Source of the DNA: an uncultured Eubacterium sp.
Lineage (GTDB): Bacteria; Bacillota_A; Clostridia; Lachnospirales; Lachnospiraceae
DNA: 6,087 nucleotides
Direction: 5' to 3'
Assembly (NCBI GenBank): GCA_947653505.1
Contig: CANTHI010000239.1
Span: 1-6,087, forward strand
Shown here: positions 1 to 5,575 of the stretch, piece after piece
Layout of the letters: each line of letters begins with the position of its first letter
Position numbering within the stretch: the first letter of the stretch is position 1
The notes under the pieces: generated by a model
Seen by the model: the letters and a program-made list of their open reading frames with translations, nothing else
Told to the model about the DNA's origin: nothing
Databases searched by the model: none
Position numbers and translations under genes: made by a program

Positions 1-1
1 A

Positions 2-139
2 TTGGGAGTATTTGTTGCGGCAACAGCCTACAGCTTACAGCATCTAAAACGATTTCATGATGTAAATATTATGGACGTGCAGTATAAAAGAATAAAGAAG
101 ATGCTGATACTTCCAGACAATAAACTGATTCAGACGTAA
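2..139 (+). CDS. C-terminal fragment of an unidentified protein
   Basis: This is the last 45 codons of a gene that begins outside the window, ending at TAA 137-139. The fragment begins with a hydrophobic stretch (LGVFVAATAYSL) and then turns basic, with KRIKKM about two thirds of the way along, and ends DNKLIQT. A membrane helix followed by a positively charged cytoplasmic tail is one reading, but the piece is too short to prove it. No family motif is recognisable and I assign no function. The frame is supported by being the only forward frame open from the window edge to a hairpin terminator that overlaps the stop codon. Frame 1 stops after 19 codons. Confidence 0.6.
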   Translation: MGVFVAATAYSLQHLKRFHDVNIMDVQYKRIKKMLILPDNKLIQT

Positions 140-186
140 AAAATATTAAGGAATTGAAAATTTTTCATCAATTCCTTAATATTTTT
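139..186. terminator. Symmetric (probably bidirectional) hairpin terminator
   Basis: A perfect 19-bp stem pairs 139-157 with 168-186 around a 10-nt loop. The outer five pairs are A on the left and T on the right, so the RNA ends in a U-tract whichever strand is transcribed. It sits directly on the stop codon of the partial rightward gene, and leftward transcription from pgi reaches it about 90 nt past the pgi stop. It can therefore serve both convergent genes. The 87 bases between it and pgi are AT-rich and show only a weak imperfect stem near 247-268. Confidence 0.85.
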
Positions 187-273
187 AAAAAAATGATAAT
201 ATATTGTAATAGTTGTCGAAATTTTCCAATAAGTATTTCTTCCCGAAAACTTCTATATAATAGAGTTTCAAAA

Positions 274-1620
274 TTACAATCTCTTTAACAGCGCTTCCTT
301 CTCTGCTTCATAACCTGGTTTTCCTAAAAGCGCAAACATATTCTTTTTGTAGCTCTCTACACCTGGCTGATTGAATGGATTTACTCCAAGTAAATAGCCA
401 CTGATGCCGCATGCAAATTCAAAGAAATACATTAACCCGCCAAGATAAAATTCATCCTGCTTTGGAATGCATACCATAAGATTTGGTACATTACCATCTG
501 TATGTGCCAGAATTGTACCGTTCATTGCGCTTTTATTTACAAAATCCATATCCTTGCCAGCCAGATAATTCAGACCATCCAGATCTACCGGTTCTTCCTT
601 AATTTCTACACGGCAGCGTGGTTCTTCCACATTTAATACTGTCTCATACATAATTCTGGAACCGTCCTGAATAAACTGTCCCATAGAATGCAGATCTGTA
701 GTCAGGTCAACGGAAGCCGGGAAAATACCCTTCTGATCCTTGCCCTCTGATTCACCGTATAACTGTTTCCACCACTCAGACATATAATGCAGGCTCGGCT
801 CATAATTAGCCAGTACTTCGACAGATTTTCCTTTTCTGTGTAAAATATTGCGGATTGCTGCATACTGTAAAGCCGCATTCTCTTCGAAACTTCCCTCAAG
901 CGCCTGCTTTCTGCCTTCTGCCGCACCTTCCATCAGCTTTGTAATATCCGCGCCGCTGACCGCGATCGGAAGCAGACCTACTGCTGTCAATACAGAAAAA
1001 CGTCCGCCAACATCATCTGGTACTACAAATGTTTCATATCCTTCCTCATCTGAAAGACTCTTTAATGCTCCCCGTGCCTTATCCGTCGTAGCATAGATTC
1101 TCTTTGCCGCTTCTTCCTTACCGTATTTCTTTTCAAGCATTTCTTTAAAGATACGAAATGCAATCGCTGGTTCTGTCGTTGTACCAGATTTAGAGATTAC
1201 ATTCACGGAAAAATCCCTGTCACCAATCACATCAATCAGCCCCTGTACGTAAGAACCGCTGATACTGTTGCCTACATAATAGATTTCCGGCGTTTTGCGC
1301 ATTTCCTTCGGAATATTGTTATAAAAACCATGTCTTAAAAATTCAATTGCCGCTCTTGCTCCCAGATAAGAGCCACCAATACCGATTACTACGAGCACTT
1401 CAGAATCTGACTGAATCTTTTCAGCTGATTTTTGAATACGACCGAACTCTTCCTTATCATAATCTACCGGAAGATCAATCCATCCCAGAAAATCATTTCC
1501 TGCACCCGTTTTTGATACGAGAAGTTCCTTTGCATCATTCACGAGCTTTTTCATATAACCTACTTCTTCTTCGCTGATAAATCCAGCTGCCTTCGAGTAA
1601 TCAAATGTAATTTTGCTCAT
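274..1620 (-). CDS. pgi: Glucose-6-phosphate isomerase
   Basis: A cytoplasmic enzyme that interconverts glucose 6-phosphate and fructose 6-phosphate in glycolysis and gluconeogenesis. The 448-aa length is normal for the shorter Gram-positive form. Visible motifs are the first sugar-isomerase (SIS) region with [10 protein letters not shown] at 81-90, the phosphate-binding [10 protein letters not shown] at 143-152, the family signature [11 protein letters not shown] at 205-215, [11 protein letters not shown] around 288-298, [10 protein letters not shown] at 311-320 and [13 protein letters not shown] at 414-426. E290, H311 and K425 occupy the places of the known catalytic residues of the Bacillus-type enzyme. 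All the key motifs are intact. The start at 1620 is set by an AAGGAG ribosome binding site six to eight bases upstream. The gene is 160 bp downstream of the 137-aa membrane protein gene on the same strand. A TATAAC-like -10 lies about 30 bp upstream but lacks a convincing -35, so whether pgi is transcribed alone is open. Confidence 0.97.
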   Translation of the reverse strand: MSKITFDYSKAAGFISEEEVGYMKKLVNDAKELLVSKTGAGNDFLGWIDLPVDYDKEEFGRIQKSAEKIQSDSEVLVVIGIGGSYLGARAAIEFLRHGFYNNIPKEMRKTPEIYYVGNSISGSYVQGLIDVIGDRDFSVNVISKSGTTTEPAIAFRIFKEMLEKKYGKEEAAKRIYATTDKARGALKSLSDEEGYETFVVPDDVGGRFSVLTAVGLLPIAVSGADITKLMEGAAEGRKQALEGSFEENAALQYAAIRNILHRKGKSVEVLANYEPSLHYMSEWWKQLYGESEGKDQKGIFPASVDLTTDLHSMGQFIQDGSRIMYETVLNVEEPRCRVEIKEEPVDLDGLNYLAGKDMDFVNKSAMNGTILAHTDGNVPNLMVCIPKQDEFYLGGLMYFFEFACGISGYLLGVNPFNQPGVESYKKNMFALLGKPGYEAEKEALLKRL

Positions 1621-1709
1621 ATTTAACTCTCCTTATTGTATTGTTATACACAGTTTTTCTCACGAACTGCTATTGCACGATAACTATTAATCATTTTAAC
1701 AAAATTATG

Positions 1710-1739
1710 AAAAATCCGCAAGCCATTCTGGCAATTTTT
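1710..1739 (-). terminator. Weak hairpin between the 137-aa protein gene and pgi
   Basis: A GCCA/TGGC stem (1722-1725 with 1729-1732, loop of three) is flanked by AAAAAT at 1710-1715 and ATTTTT at 1734-1739. Read on the minus strand, it gives a short stem followed a few bases later by a T-run. It lies 40-70 bases past the stop of the 137-aa gene. The stem is short and the flanks are asymmetric, so it may only attenuate transcription into pgi, or do nothing. Confidence 0.25.
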
Positions 1740-1780
1740 AACAAATTCATACATTTTTATATAAAGTGTTACATGTTTAC

Positions 1781-2194
1781 TCAGTCAAAAATCTCCTGCA
1801 ATACCGTATCCAGTAATTCTTCATCTTTTTTCTGTTTTTTATGTTTCAGTGTTACCCGCATATTTTCTTCCTGCCTGCTTCTCAACGGCTGCCCAGCTGA
1901 CAGCTGTACTGCTTCTTCTGTTACGTTTTCTTCCGTACTGCATTCTTCTGTTTCGTAATCTCCATCATCTGCTTTGACAGATTCCGCTTCAGCTTTTTCT
2001 ACTTCTTCACAGGCATCATCACGAAATACTGTCTCCAGATATCTCTGCAGCCAGTGTCCTGCACGAGCCAGTCTTTTGTTCATGCGGCGTGTTTGTCCAA
2101 TATGTACAATCTCTAAAATCACTGCTATAAAAATCAAAACAGCAGTGATTATTTGTACATATGACATCGCCAGTGTCAGAATCTGATCGAACAT
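1781..2194 (-). CDS. Small single-pass membrane protein with acidic cytoplasmic tail, unknown function
   Basis: I do not recognise this 137-aa protein. It has a short N-terminus, then one hydrophobic helix at about residues 11-32 (SYVQIITAVLIFIAVILEIV). A basic stretch follows (QTRRMNKRLARAGHWLQR, 34-51), then a very acidic segment at about 59-95 rich in Glu and Asp, and a C-terminus with a KHKKQKK cluster (117-123) leading into a short amphipathic end. By the positive-inside rule the tail should be cytoplasmic. The start at 2194 is chosen because AGAAAGGAAG precedes it at a normal distance. The frame stays open another 64 codons upstream, but none of the earlier ATGs (2386, 2380, 2329, 2296) has a good ribosome binding site. 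It lies 192 bp downstream of the 418-aa gene on the same strand and may be cotranscribed with it. There are no catalytic motifs, so an anchor or scaffold role is only a guess. Confidence 0.75.
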   Translation of the reverse strand: MFDQILTLAMSYVQIITAVLIFIAVILEIVHIGQTRRMNKRLARAGHWLQRYLETVFRDDACEEVEKAEAESVKADDGDYETEECSTEENVTEEAVQLSAGQPLRSRQEENMRVTLKHKKQKKDEELLDTVLQEIFD

Positions 2195-2304
2195 ACTTTC
2201 AACTTCCTTTCTGCTATATTTTCGGGATATACATAATGATAGTAGAAAGCAAATGCAGATAATGTCGAAGAAAGCATGTAAAACAGCTTGTTTCATTGTC
2301 AACG

Positions 2305-2316
2305 ATCTATATAGAT
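2305..2316. repeat. 12-bp perfect palindrome beside a TATAAT box
   Basis: ATCTATATAGAT is a perfect 6+6 palindrome in the 192-bp gap between the 418-aa and 137-aa genes. On the minus strand it overlaps the end of, and lies just downstream of, a TATAAT at 2320-2315, about where transcription would start if that hexamer is a -10. There is no good -35 at the right distance, so a promoter here is doubtful. The palindrome may be an operator or chance in AT-rich DNA. Confidence 0.3.
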
Positions 2317-2386
2317 TATATGAAAACATTTTCGTTTTATGTATTCTGTCAGGATTTGCTATTGATATAATATGTTCCATTTTCAT

Positions 2387-3643
2387 CTAATATTTCATTT
2401 CATCCGATTTTTCCGAAAGAAATCCATTAAAACAGCAGCCATATTTCTCATTGAGCATAATAATCCGGTAACGGGCATTTTTTGCCTTTATCTCCCGTAA
2501 TACCTGATTCTGCATCTGGGAGCACTGTGGACAGATCCAGAAAACAGCATTTTTCTTTACATTCATATCCGTCAGACTGCTCTCCCAATTATAAATATTT
2601 CCACAATTAGGTACCGATACTGCACGTATCTGTGGACAGATCATCCGGTAATGATGCCGCAATTCCTGAATATGTTTACTCAGCTGAATATTCCCAAGCA
2701 ACAGAATCCCTGCCCTCAGATCAGCTTCTTCTGTCCGGTGACAGTGACATACATCATAATCATGATAGAGCATACACTTCACGGTACAGCGCCCATCGTC
2801 CCTCTCAATATCTGCATGACAATAGTCCTCTTTATCCATTACAATTGTATTTAGTACACAATCTTTTTGAGATGCCACTATTTCCGTCGGACCACAGAAC
2901 ATCGTAACGGTCTCCATCCCATGCTCACTAAATGACTTCCGGTACGCCAGCAGCATTTTCTTAATCTGCCTGTCATCAATCCTGCCAATCCGTACACTTT
3001 TCATATAATGAAATAAAAAATGCCGGATCCTGTGCAAATCTATACCAAAATAGCCAAACTGAAACAACATCCGGTTGTTAATCATATGTCCTGCCTTTAC
3101 CACCGGAATGCGGTATCCTTCCATTTCTTCAATCATCTCCAGAATCTCACCATTTTGAGGCTCAAAATAATATCCAGGATACATTTCCATCTCCGTATTC
3201 TCAAATGCCCTGCCATTCCCATATACAAAAAAGAATTTTTTCACTCCTGATTTTTTCAGATACAGATACGGTGCCTGTACAAACTCAATGATATCTTTAT
3301 TTTTGATCCCCTGTGACAGCAGGGTCTGTACAATGGACAAACGCTGAACCGGTGCCACATAAGGAAGCACTACTGTATCCACCACATCCTGACGGATCGT
3401 ATGAATCAGCCGTTCTGCATCTTCCAAAGAAAAACTCCCCATAATAAACATCTGAACCGGACTGCCATGATAAAGCATCGGTCCATCACTCATCTGCCGG
3501 TATTGTTCGAATGGATTGTGGTTCATTTCACAAGAATACACATAACGAAGCTGCTCCTGTACACCTTTATCCCATAAACATCCTGACATAATAACTGCAT
3601 TCGATGTATTTTCGAACAAATATCGAAATAATCTTACATCCAT
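2387..3643 (-). CDS. Cys/His-rich 418-aa protein of unknown function, possibly derived from the MBL fold
   Basis: Not recognised with certainty. It is soluble, with no signal peptide or membrane helix. It contains 15 cysteines, most in the C-terminal half: C250, C262, C275-H276, C286, C290, H294, a C-H-C-H run at 299-302, C336, C347, a CPQC pair at 371-374 and C403-C404. This pattern suggests bound metal or redox chemistry. Some stretches recall metallo-beta-lactamase (MBL) proteins: DTVVLPYVAPVQR (89-101), a VLNTIVM strand (263-269), then AGILLLGNI (311-319) and IRAVSVPNCGN (339-349), where active relatives carry a GD and a PHHGS. The HxHxDH metal motif is absent, so if this fold assignment is right the protein is probably not a classical hydrolase. 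The start at 3643 has AAGGAG six bases upstream. It heads the leftward block, with the 137-aa membrane protein gene next. The fold is inference and the Cys/His content is seen directly. Confidence 0.7.
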   Translation of the reverse strand: MDVRLFRYLFENTSNAVIMSGCLWDKGVQEQLRYVYSCEMNHNPFEQYRQMSDGPMLYHGSPVQMFIMGSFSLEDAERLIHTIRQDVVDTVVLPYVAPVQRLSIVQTLLSQGIKNKDIIEFVQAPYLYLKKSGVKKFFFVYGNGRAFENTEMEMYPGYYFEPQNGEILEMIEEMEGYRIPVVKAGHMINNRMLFQFGYFGIDLHRIRHFLFHYMKSVRIGRIDDRQIKKMLLAYRKSFSEHGMETVTMFCGPTEIVASQKDCVLNTIVMDKEDYCHADIERDDGRCTVKCMLYHDYDVCHCHRTEEADLRAGILLLGNIQLSKHIQELRHHYRMICPQIRAVSVPNCGNIYNWESSLTDMNVKKNAVFWICPQCSQMQNQVLREIKAKNARYRIIMLNEKYGCCFNGFLSEKSDEMKY

Positions 3644-3709
3644 CTACTTCTCCTTTTGTATCCCCACATAAAGTTCCCTCTCAGGTGAATTACTACAATC
3701 TCTACTTAT

Positions 3710-3737
3710 ATTCTATTCTTTTATTTTGTATTTACAA
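3710..3737 (-). promoter_or_regulatory. Predicted promoter of the 418-aa protein gene
   Basis: On the minus strand, TTGTAA (3737-3732) and TAGAAT (3715-3710) are 16 bp apart. These match the sigma-A consensus in 4/6 and 5/6 positions. The implied start near 3703 would give a leader of about 60 nt ending at the AAGGAG site. The same two hexamers occur with a 17-bp spacer in front of the histidine kinase gene. Confidence 0.4.
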
Positions 3738-3780
3738 GTCTTTTTATTCTTGTTTTTTCATATACTTAAAAAATAAGGAT

Positions 3781-3809
3781 TTGACATTTCCCTTATTTGG
3801 GTTAATAAT
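3781..3809 (+). promoter_or_regulatory. Predicted strong sigma-A promoter of the MurG-type gene
   Basis: A perfect -35 TTGACA (3781-3786), a 17-bp spacer and AATAAT (3804-3809, 5/6) form a near-consensus vegetative promoter. Transcription should start near 3816, so the in-frame ATG at 3821 would be almost at the 5' end and without a ribosome binding site. The GGAGG at 3823-3827 would be in the leader, which supports translation from 3839. Confidence 0.75.
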
Positions 3810-3822
3810 AGAGATATATTAT

Positions 3823-3827
3823 GGAGG
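3823..3827 (+). promoter_or_regulatory. Ribosome binding site deciding the MurG-type start
   Basis: GGAGG lies 11 bases before ATG 3839. The spacing is slightly long but acceptable. Because it overlaps the codons that would follow an alternative ATG at 3821, it argues that the first six codons of the longer frame are leader RNA. Confidence 0.7.
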
Positions 3828-3838
3828 AAAAAGTTCAA

Positions 3839-4903
3839 ATGAAAAAGATTATTCTAACCGGAGGAGGTACAGCCGGACATGTAACACCTAATATCGCGTT
3901 GCTTCCGCAGCTTCGTGAAGCAGGATTTGAAATTACTTATATCGGCTCTTACAATGGCATTGAAAAACAGCTGATAAAAGAACAGAAAATCCCATATTAT
4001 GCTATTTCATCAGGAAAATTGCGCCGTTATTTTGATATTAAAAATTTTTCAGACCCGCTGAAAGTAATCAAAGGGCTTGGACAATCCATTCGCCTGATGC
4101 ACAAATTAAAACCAGATATCGTATTCTCCAAAGGCGGCTTCGTATCTGTCCCAGTCATACTTGCAGCCAGATTTTGTCATATTCCATCTATTATACACGA
4201 ATCCGATCTGACACCAGGGCTTGCAAATAAGCTTGCGATTCCGAACGCTGCCAAAGTATGCTGTAATTTTCCAGAAACTTTAAAATATCTGCCAGAAAAC
4301 AAAGCAGTCCTGACCGGATCACCAATCCGCAAAGAGCTTCTGACAGGAAATAAAGAAAATGCCCGCAGGCTTTGTAAATTTACAAATGAGAAACCTGTTC
4401 TTTTTATTGTAGGCGGGAGTAGCGGCTCTAAATTTATCAATGACACAATCCGGCAGCTGCTGCCTGAATTGTTAAAAACGTATCAGATCATACATATGTG
4501 CGGCAAAGGAAATATTGAGGAATCATTAAACCGGACTGCAGGCTATCAGCAGTTTGAATATATCGGTGCTGAATTAAATGACATTTTTGCACTGGCAGAT
4601 CTCGTAATATCACGTGCAGGAGCAAATTCCATCTGTGAACTGCTGGCACTGCACAAACCAAATATCCTGATTCCGCTATCTGCAAATGCAAGCCGTGGCG
4701 ATCAGATTTTAAACGCGCAGTCTTTTGAAAAACAAGGCTTCAGTGTTGTGATTGAGGAAGAAATCATTACACCAGACAAACTGATAAATATCATTCATGA
4801 AACATACAAAAACCGTAACCGTTATATCAATGCAATGAAGCAGAGCACCATGATGAACTCTGTTGACAAAATCGTGTCTTTAATTGAAGAAACCGCAAAA
4901 TAA
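3839..4903 (+). CDS. murG: MurG-type UDP-GlcNAc:lipid I N-acetylglucosaminyltransferase
   Basis: A predicted GT28-family, GT-B fold enzyme that transfers GlcNAc from UDP-GlcNAc to undecaprenyl-PP-MurNAc-pentapeptide, making lipid II at the cytoplasmic face of the membrane. From ATG 3839 it has 354 aa, the usual length. N-domain motifs are the glycine loop GGGTAGHVTPN (8-18), GSYNGIEKQL (36-45), FSKGGFVSVP (96-105) and HESDLTPGLANKLA (120-133), followed by TGSPIR (159-164). The C-domain nucleotide-binding motifs are GGSSGSKFIN (192-201), SRAGANSICELLAL (258-271) with E267, and SRGDQILNAQSF (285-296). HESD in place of HEQN, GKLRRYF, and SRGDQ resemble the streptococcal-type branch of MurG more than the B. 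subtilis dcw-cluster form. The loop also reads TAGH where TGGH is usual. It stands alone with its own promoter and terminator, away from other wall genes, so it could be the main MurG or a second copy. Confidence 0.9.
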   Translation: MKKIILTGGGTAGHVTPNIALLPQLREAGFEITYIGSYNGIEKQLIKEQKIPYYAISSGKLRRYFDIKNFSDPLKVIKGLGQSIRLMHKLKPDIVFSKGGFVSVPVILAARFCHIPSIIHESDLTPGLANKLAIPNAAKVCCNFPETLKYLPENKAVLTGSPIRKELLTGNKENARRLCKFTNEKPVLFIVGGSSGSKFINDTIRQLLPELLKTYQIIHMCGKGNIEESLNRTAGYQQFEYIGAELNDIFALADLVISRAGANSICELLALHKPNILIPLSANASRGDQILNAQSFEKQGFSVVIEEEIITPDKLINIIHETYKNRNRYINAMKQSTMMNSVDKIVSLIEETAK

Positions 4904-4939
4904 CAGATAAACACAAAATATATAGAAAGAAGACTTTGC

Positions 4940-4987
4940 AAAAAACATTAAAAATGCAGACAACAGGTTGCATTTTTAATGTTTTTT
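4940..4987. terminator. Symmetric (bidirectional) terminator between the MurG-type and HIT genes
   Basis: A perfect 19-bp stem pairs 4940-4958 with 4969-4987 around a 10-nt loop. Six A at the left base pair with six T at the right base, so a U-tract follows the stem in either direction. It lies 37 bp past the MurG-type stop and 55 bp past the stop of the convergent HIT gene, well placed to stop both transcripts. Confidence 0.9.
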
Positions 4988-5007
4988 ATATGATCTCAAA
5001 AACCATA

Positions 5008-5029
5008 TTGAAAGAGTGATTCCTTTCAA
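5008..5029 (-). repeat. Short inverted repeat just after the HIT gene
   Basis: TTGAAAG (5008-5014) and CTTTCAA (5023-5029) form a 7-bp stem with an 8-nt loop, 13 bases past the HIT stop codon. On the minus strand a GGTTTTTG run follows five bases later, so it may act as a weak first terminator for the HIT gene ahead of the stronger shared hairpin. Confidence 0.35.
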
Positions 5030-5041
5030 CAATACAATTTG

Positions 5042-5464
5042 TTAAAAGTCCATTTTCAGCTTTTTACAAATATCATCCTGCTCCTGATCTGTATATTCCT
5101 CATGTGTCCAGTTTAACAAATCTTTATTTTTCATTCCCTCATACCGCGGAATCAGATGCATGTGAAAATGAAACACTGTCTGTCCTGCTACCTCACCATT
5201 ATTCTGTAAAAGATTCATTCCGTCACAATCCAGTACCTTCGACATATGCGCTGCCAGTTTTTTCGCCAGTCCTGCTGCTTTTGCCAGAAGTTCTTCACTA
5301 ATTTCGTAAATATTTGCACAATGCTCTTTTGGAAGAATGAGCGCGTGACCTTTTGAAGCCGGACTGGCATCCAGAATCACTTTAAAATCATCATCCTCAT
5401 AAATCGTTCTGGAAGGAATCTCCCCGGCTATAATCTTACAAAAAATACAGTTTTCATCTCTCAT
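5042..5464 (-). CDS. HIT-family nucleotide-binding hydrolase (Hint/PKCI-like)
   Basis: A 140-aa cytoplasmic protein of the histidine triad superfamily, whose bacterial Hint-type members hydrolyse nucleoside phosphoramidates and related AMP conjugates. The N-terminus carries C6-I-F-C9-KIIAGEIPS, the typical HIT opening. ASKGHALILPKEH (36-48) follows, then NLLQNNG (84-90) and the triad HFHMHLIPR (99-107), with H99, H101 and H103 in the H-x-H-x-H-x-x motif. The last of these is the expected nucleophile position of the motif as a whole. C6, C9, H48 and H99 are placed as in Gram-positive HIT proteins that bind structural zinc. The length is full and nothing is missing. The start at 5464 has AAAAGGAG seven bases upstream. 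The gene is convergent with the MurG-type gene and divergent from the histidine kinase, so it appears to be a single-gene unit. The true substrate cannot be read from sequence. Confidence 0.95.
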   Translation of the reverse strand: MRDENCIFCKIIAGEIPSRTIYEDDDFKVILDASPASKGHALILPKEHCANIYEISEELLAKAAGLAKKLAAHMSKVLDCDGMNLLQNNGEVAGQTVFHFHMHLIPRYEGMKNKDLLNWTHEEYTDQEQDDICKKLKMDF

Positions 5465-5482
5465 TGTCTTTCTCCTTTTCTA

Positions 5483-5511
5483 ATTATTTTAAACCCATTA
5501 CAATTTGTCAT
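5483..5511 (-). promoter_or_regulatory. Possible promoter of the HIT gene
   Basis: On the minus strand, ATGACA (5511-5506, 5/6) and AATAAT (5488-5483, 5/6) are 17 bp apart. The hexamers are good, but the predicted start near 5476 falls at the edge of the AAGGAG ribosome binding site and leaves only about 12 nt of leader. An alternative -10, TAAAAT at 5491-5486, has poor -35 spacing. Confidence 0.4.
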
Positions 5512-5517
5512 TGTAAT
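5497..5517. repeat. 7-7-7 inverted repeat, candidate operator between HIT and kinase genes
   Basis: ATTACAA (5497-5503) and TTGTAAT (5511-5517) are perfect inverted halves separated by seven bases. The dyad covers the predicted -35 of the HIT promoter (5506-5511) and that of the kinase promoter (5511-5516). A dimeric regulator bound here could control both divergent genes. ACAA/TTGT halves are common to several repressor families, so I do not name one. Confidence 0.45.
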
Positions 5518-5539
5518 AAAAAGCAAAAAATGCTAGAAT
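5511..5539 (+). promoter_or_regulatory. Predicted promoter of the histidine kinase gene
   Basis: TTGTAA (5511-5516, 4/6), a 17-bp spacer and TAGAAT (5534-5539, 5/6) preceded by TGC give an extended -10 sigma-A promoter. The expected start is near 5546, with a leader of about 30 nt containing the G-rich ribosome binding site. Confidence 0.6.
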
Positions 5540-5544
5540 TTAAC

Positions 5545-5559
5545 ACAAATAACATTTGT
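5545..5559. repeat. Second dyad at the kinase transcription start
   Basis: ACAAAT (5545-5550) and ATTTGT (5554-5559) are perfect inverted halves with a 3-bp spacer, lying on the predicted transcription start. Its ACAA/TTGT ends resemble those of the dyad at 5497-5517, so the two could bind the same regulator on either side of the -10. Confidence 0.35.
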
Positions 5560-5575
5560 ATAGGGGGTTTTTATT

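Noticed and set aside
256..261. Perfect TATAAT on the plus strand next to the pgi stop codon
   Set aside because: There is no -35 at a suitable distance and it would point into the antisense of pgi. The DNA here is very AT-rich.
1641..1958. Open plus-strand frame of 105 codons opposite the 137-aa gene
   Set aside because: It has no ribosome binding site, and its Ser/Cys/Phe-rich translation is what is expected opposite the acidic and lysine-rich codons of the real gene.
2297..2302. Perfect TTGACA on the minus strand in the gap before the 137-aa gene
   Set aside because: No -10-like hexamer lies 16 to 18 bases downstream (the best is TACATG), so it is probably chance.
2195..2386. A 64-residue N-terminal extension of the 137-aa membrane protein
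   Set aside because: No upstream ATG has a usable ribosome binding site, whereas ATG 2194 has a good one. It is kept only as a finding about the open frame.
3821..3838. Earlier in-frame ATG giving a MurG-type protein six residues longer
   Set aside because: It would lie only about five bases after the predicted transcription start with no ribosome binding site, while GGAGG at 3823-3827 serves ATG 3839, where the family's usual N-terminus begins.
3604..3891. Open plus-strand frame of 95 codons across the divergent promoter region
   Set aside because: It has no ribosome binding site, overlaps two well-supported genes and their promoters, and its translation is low-complexity from AT-rich intergenic DNA.
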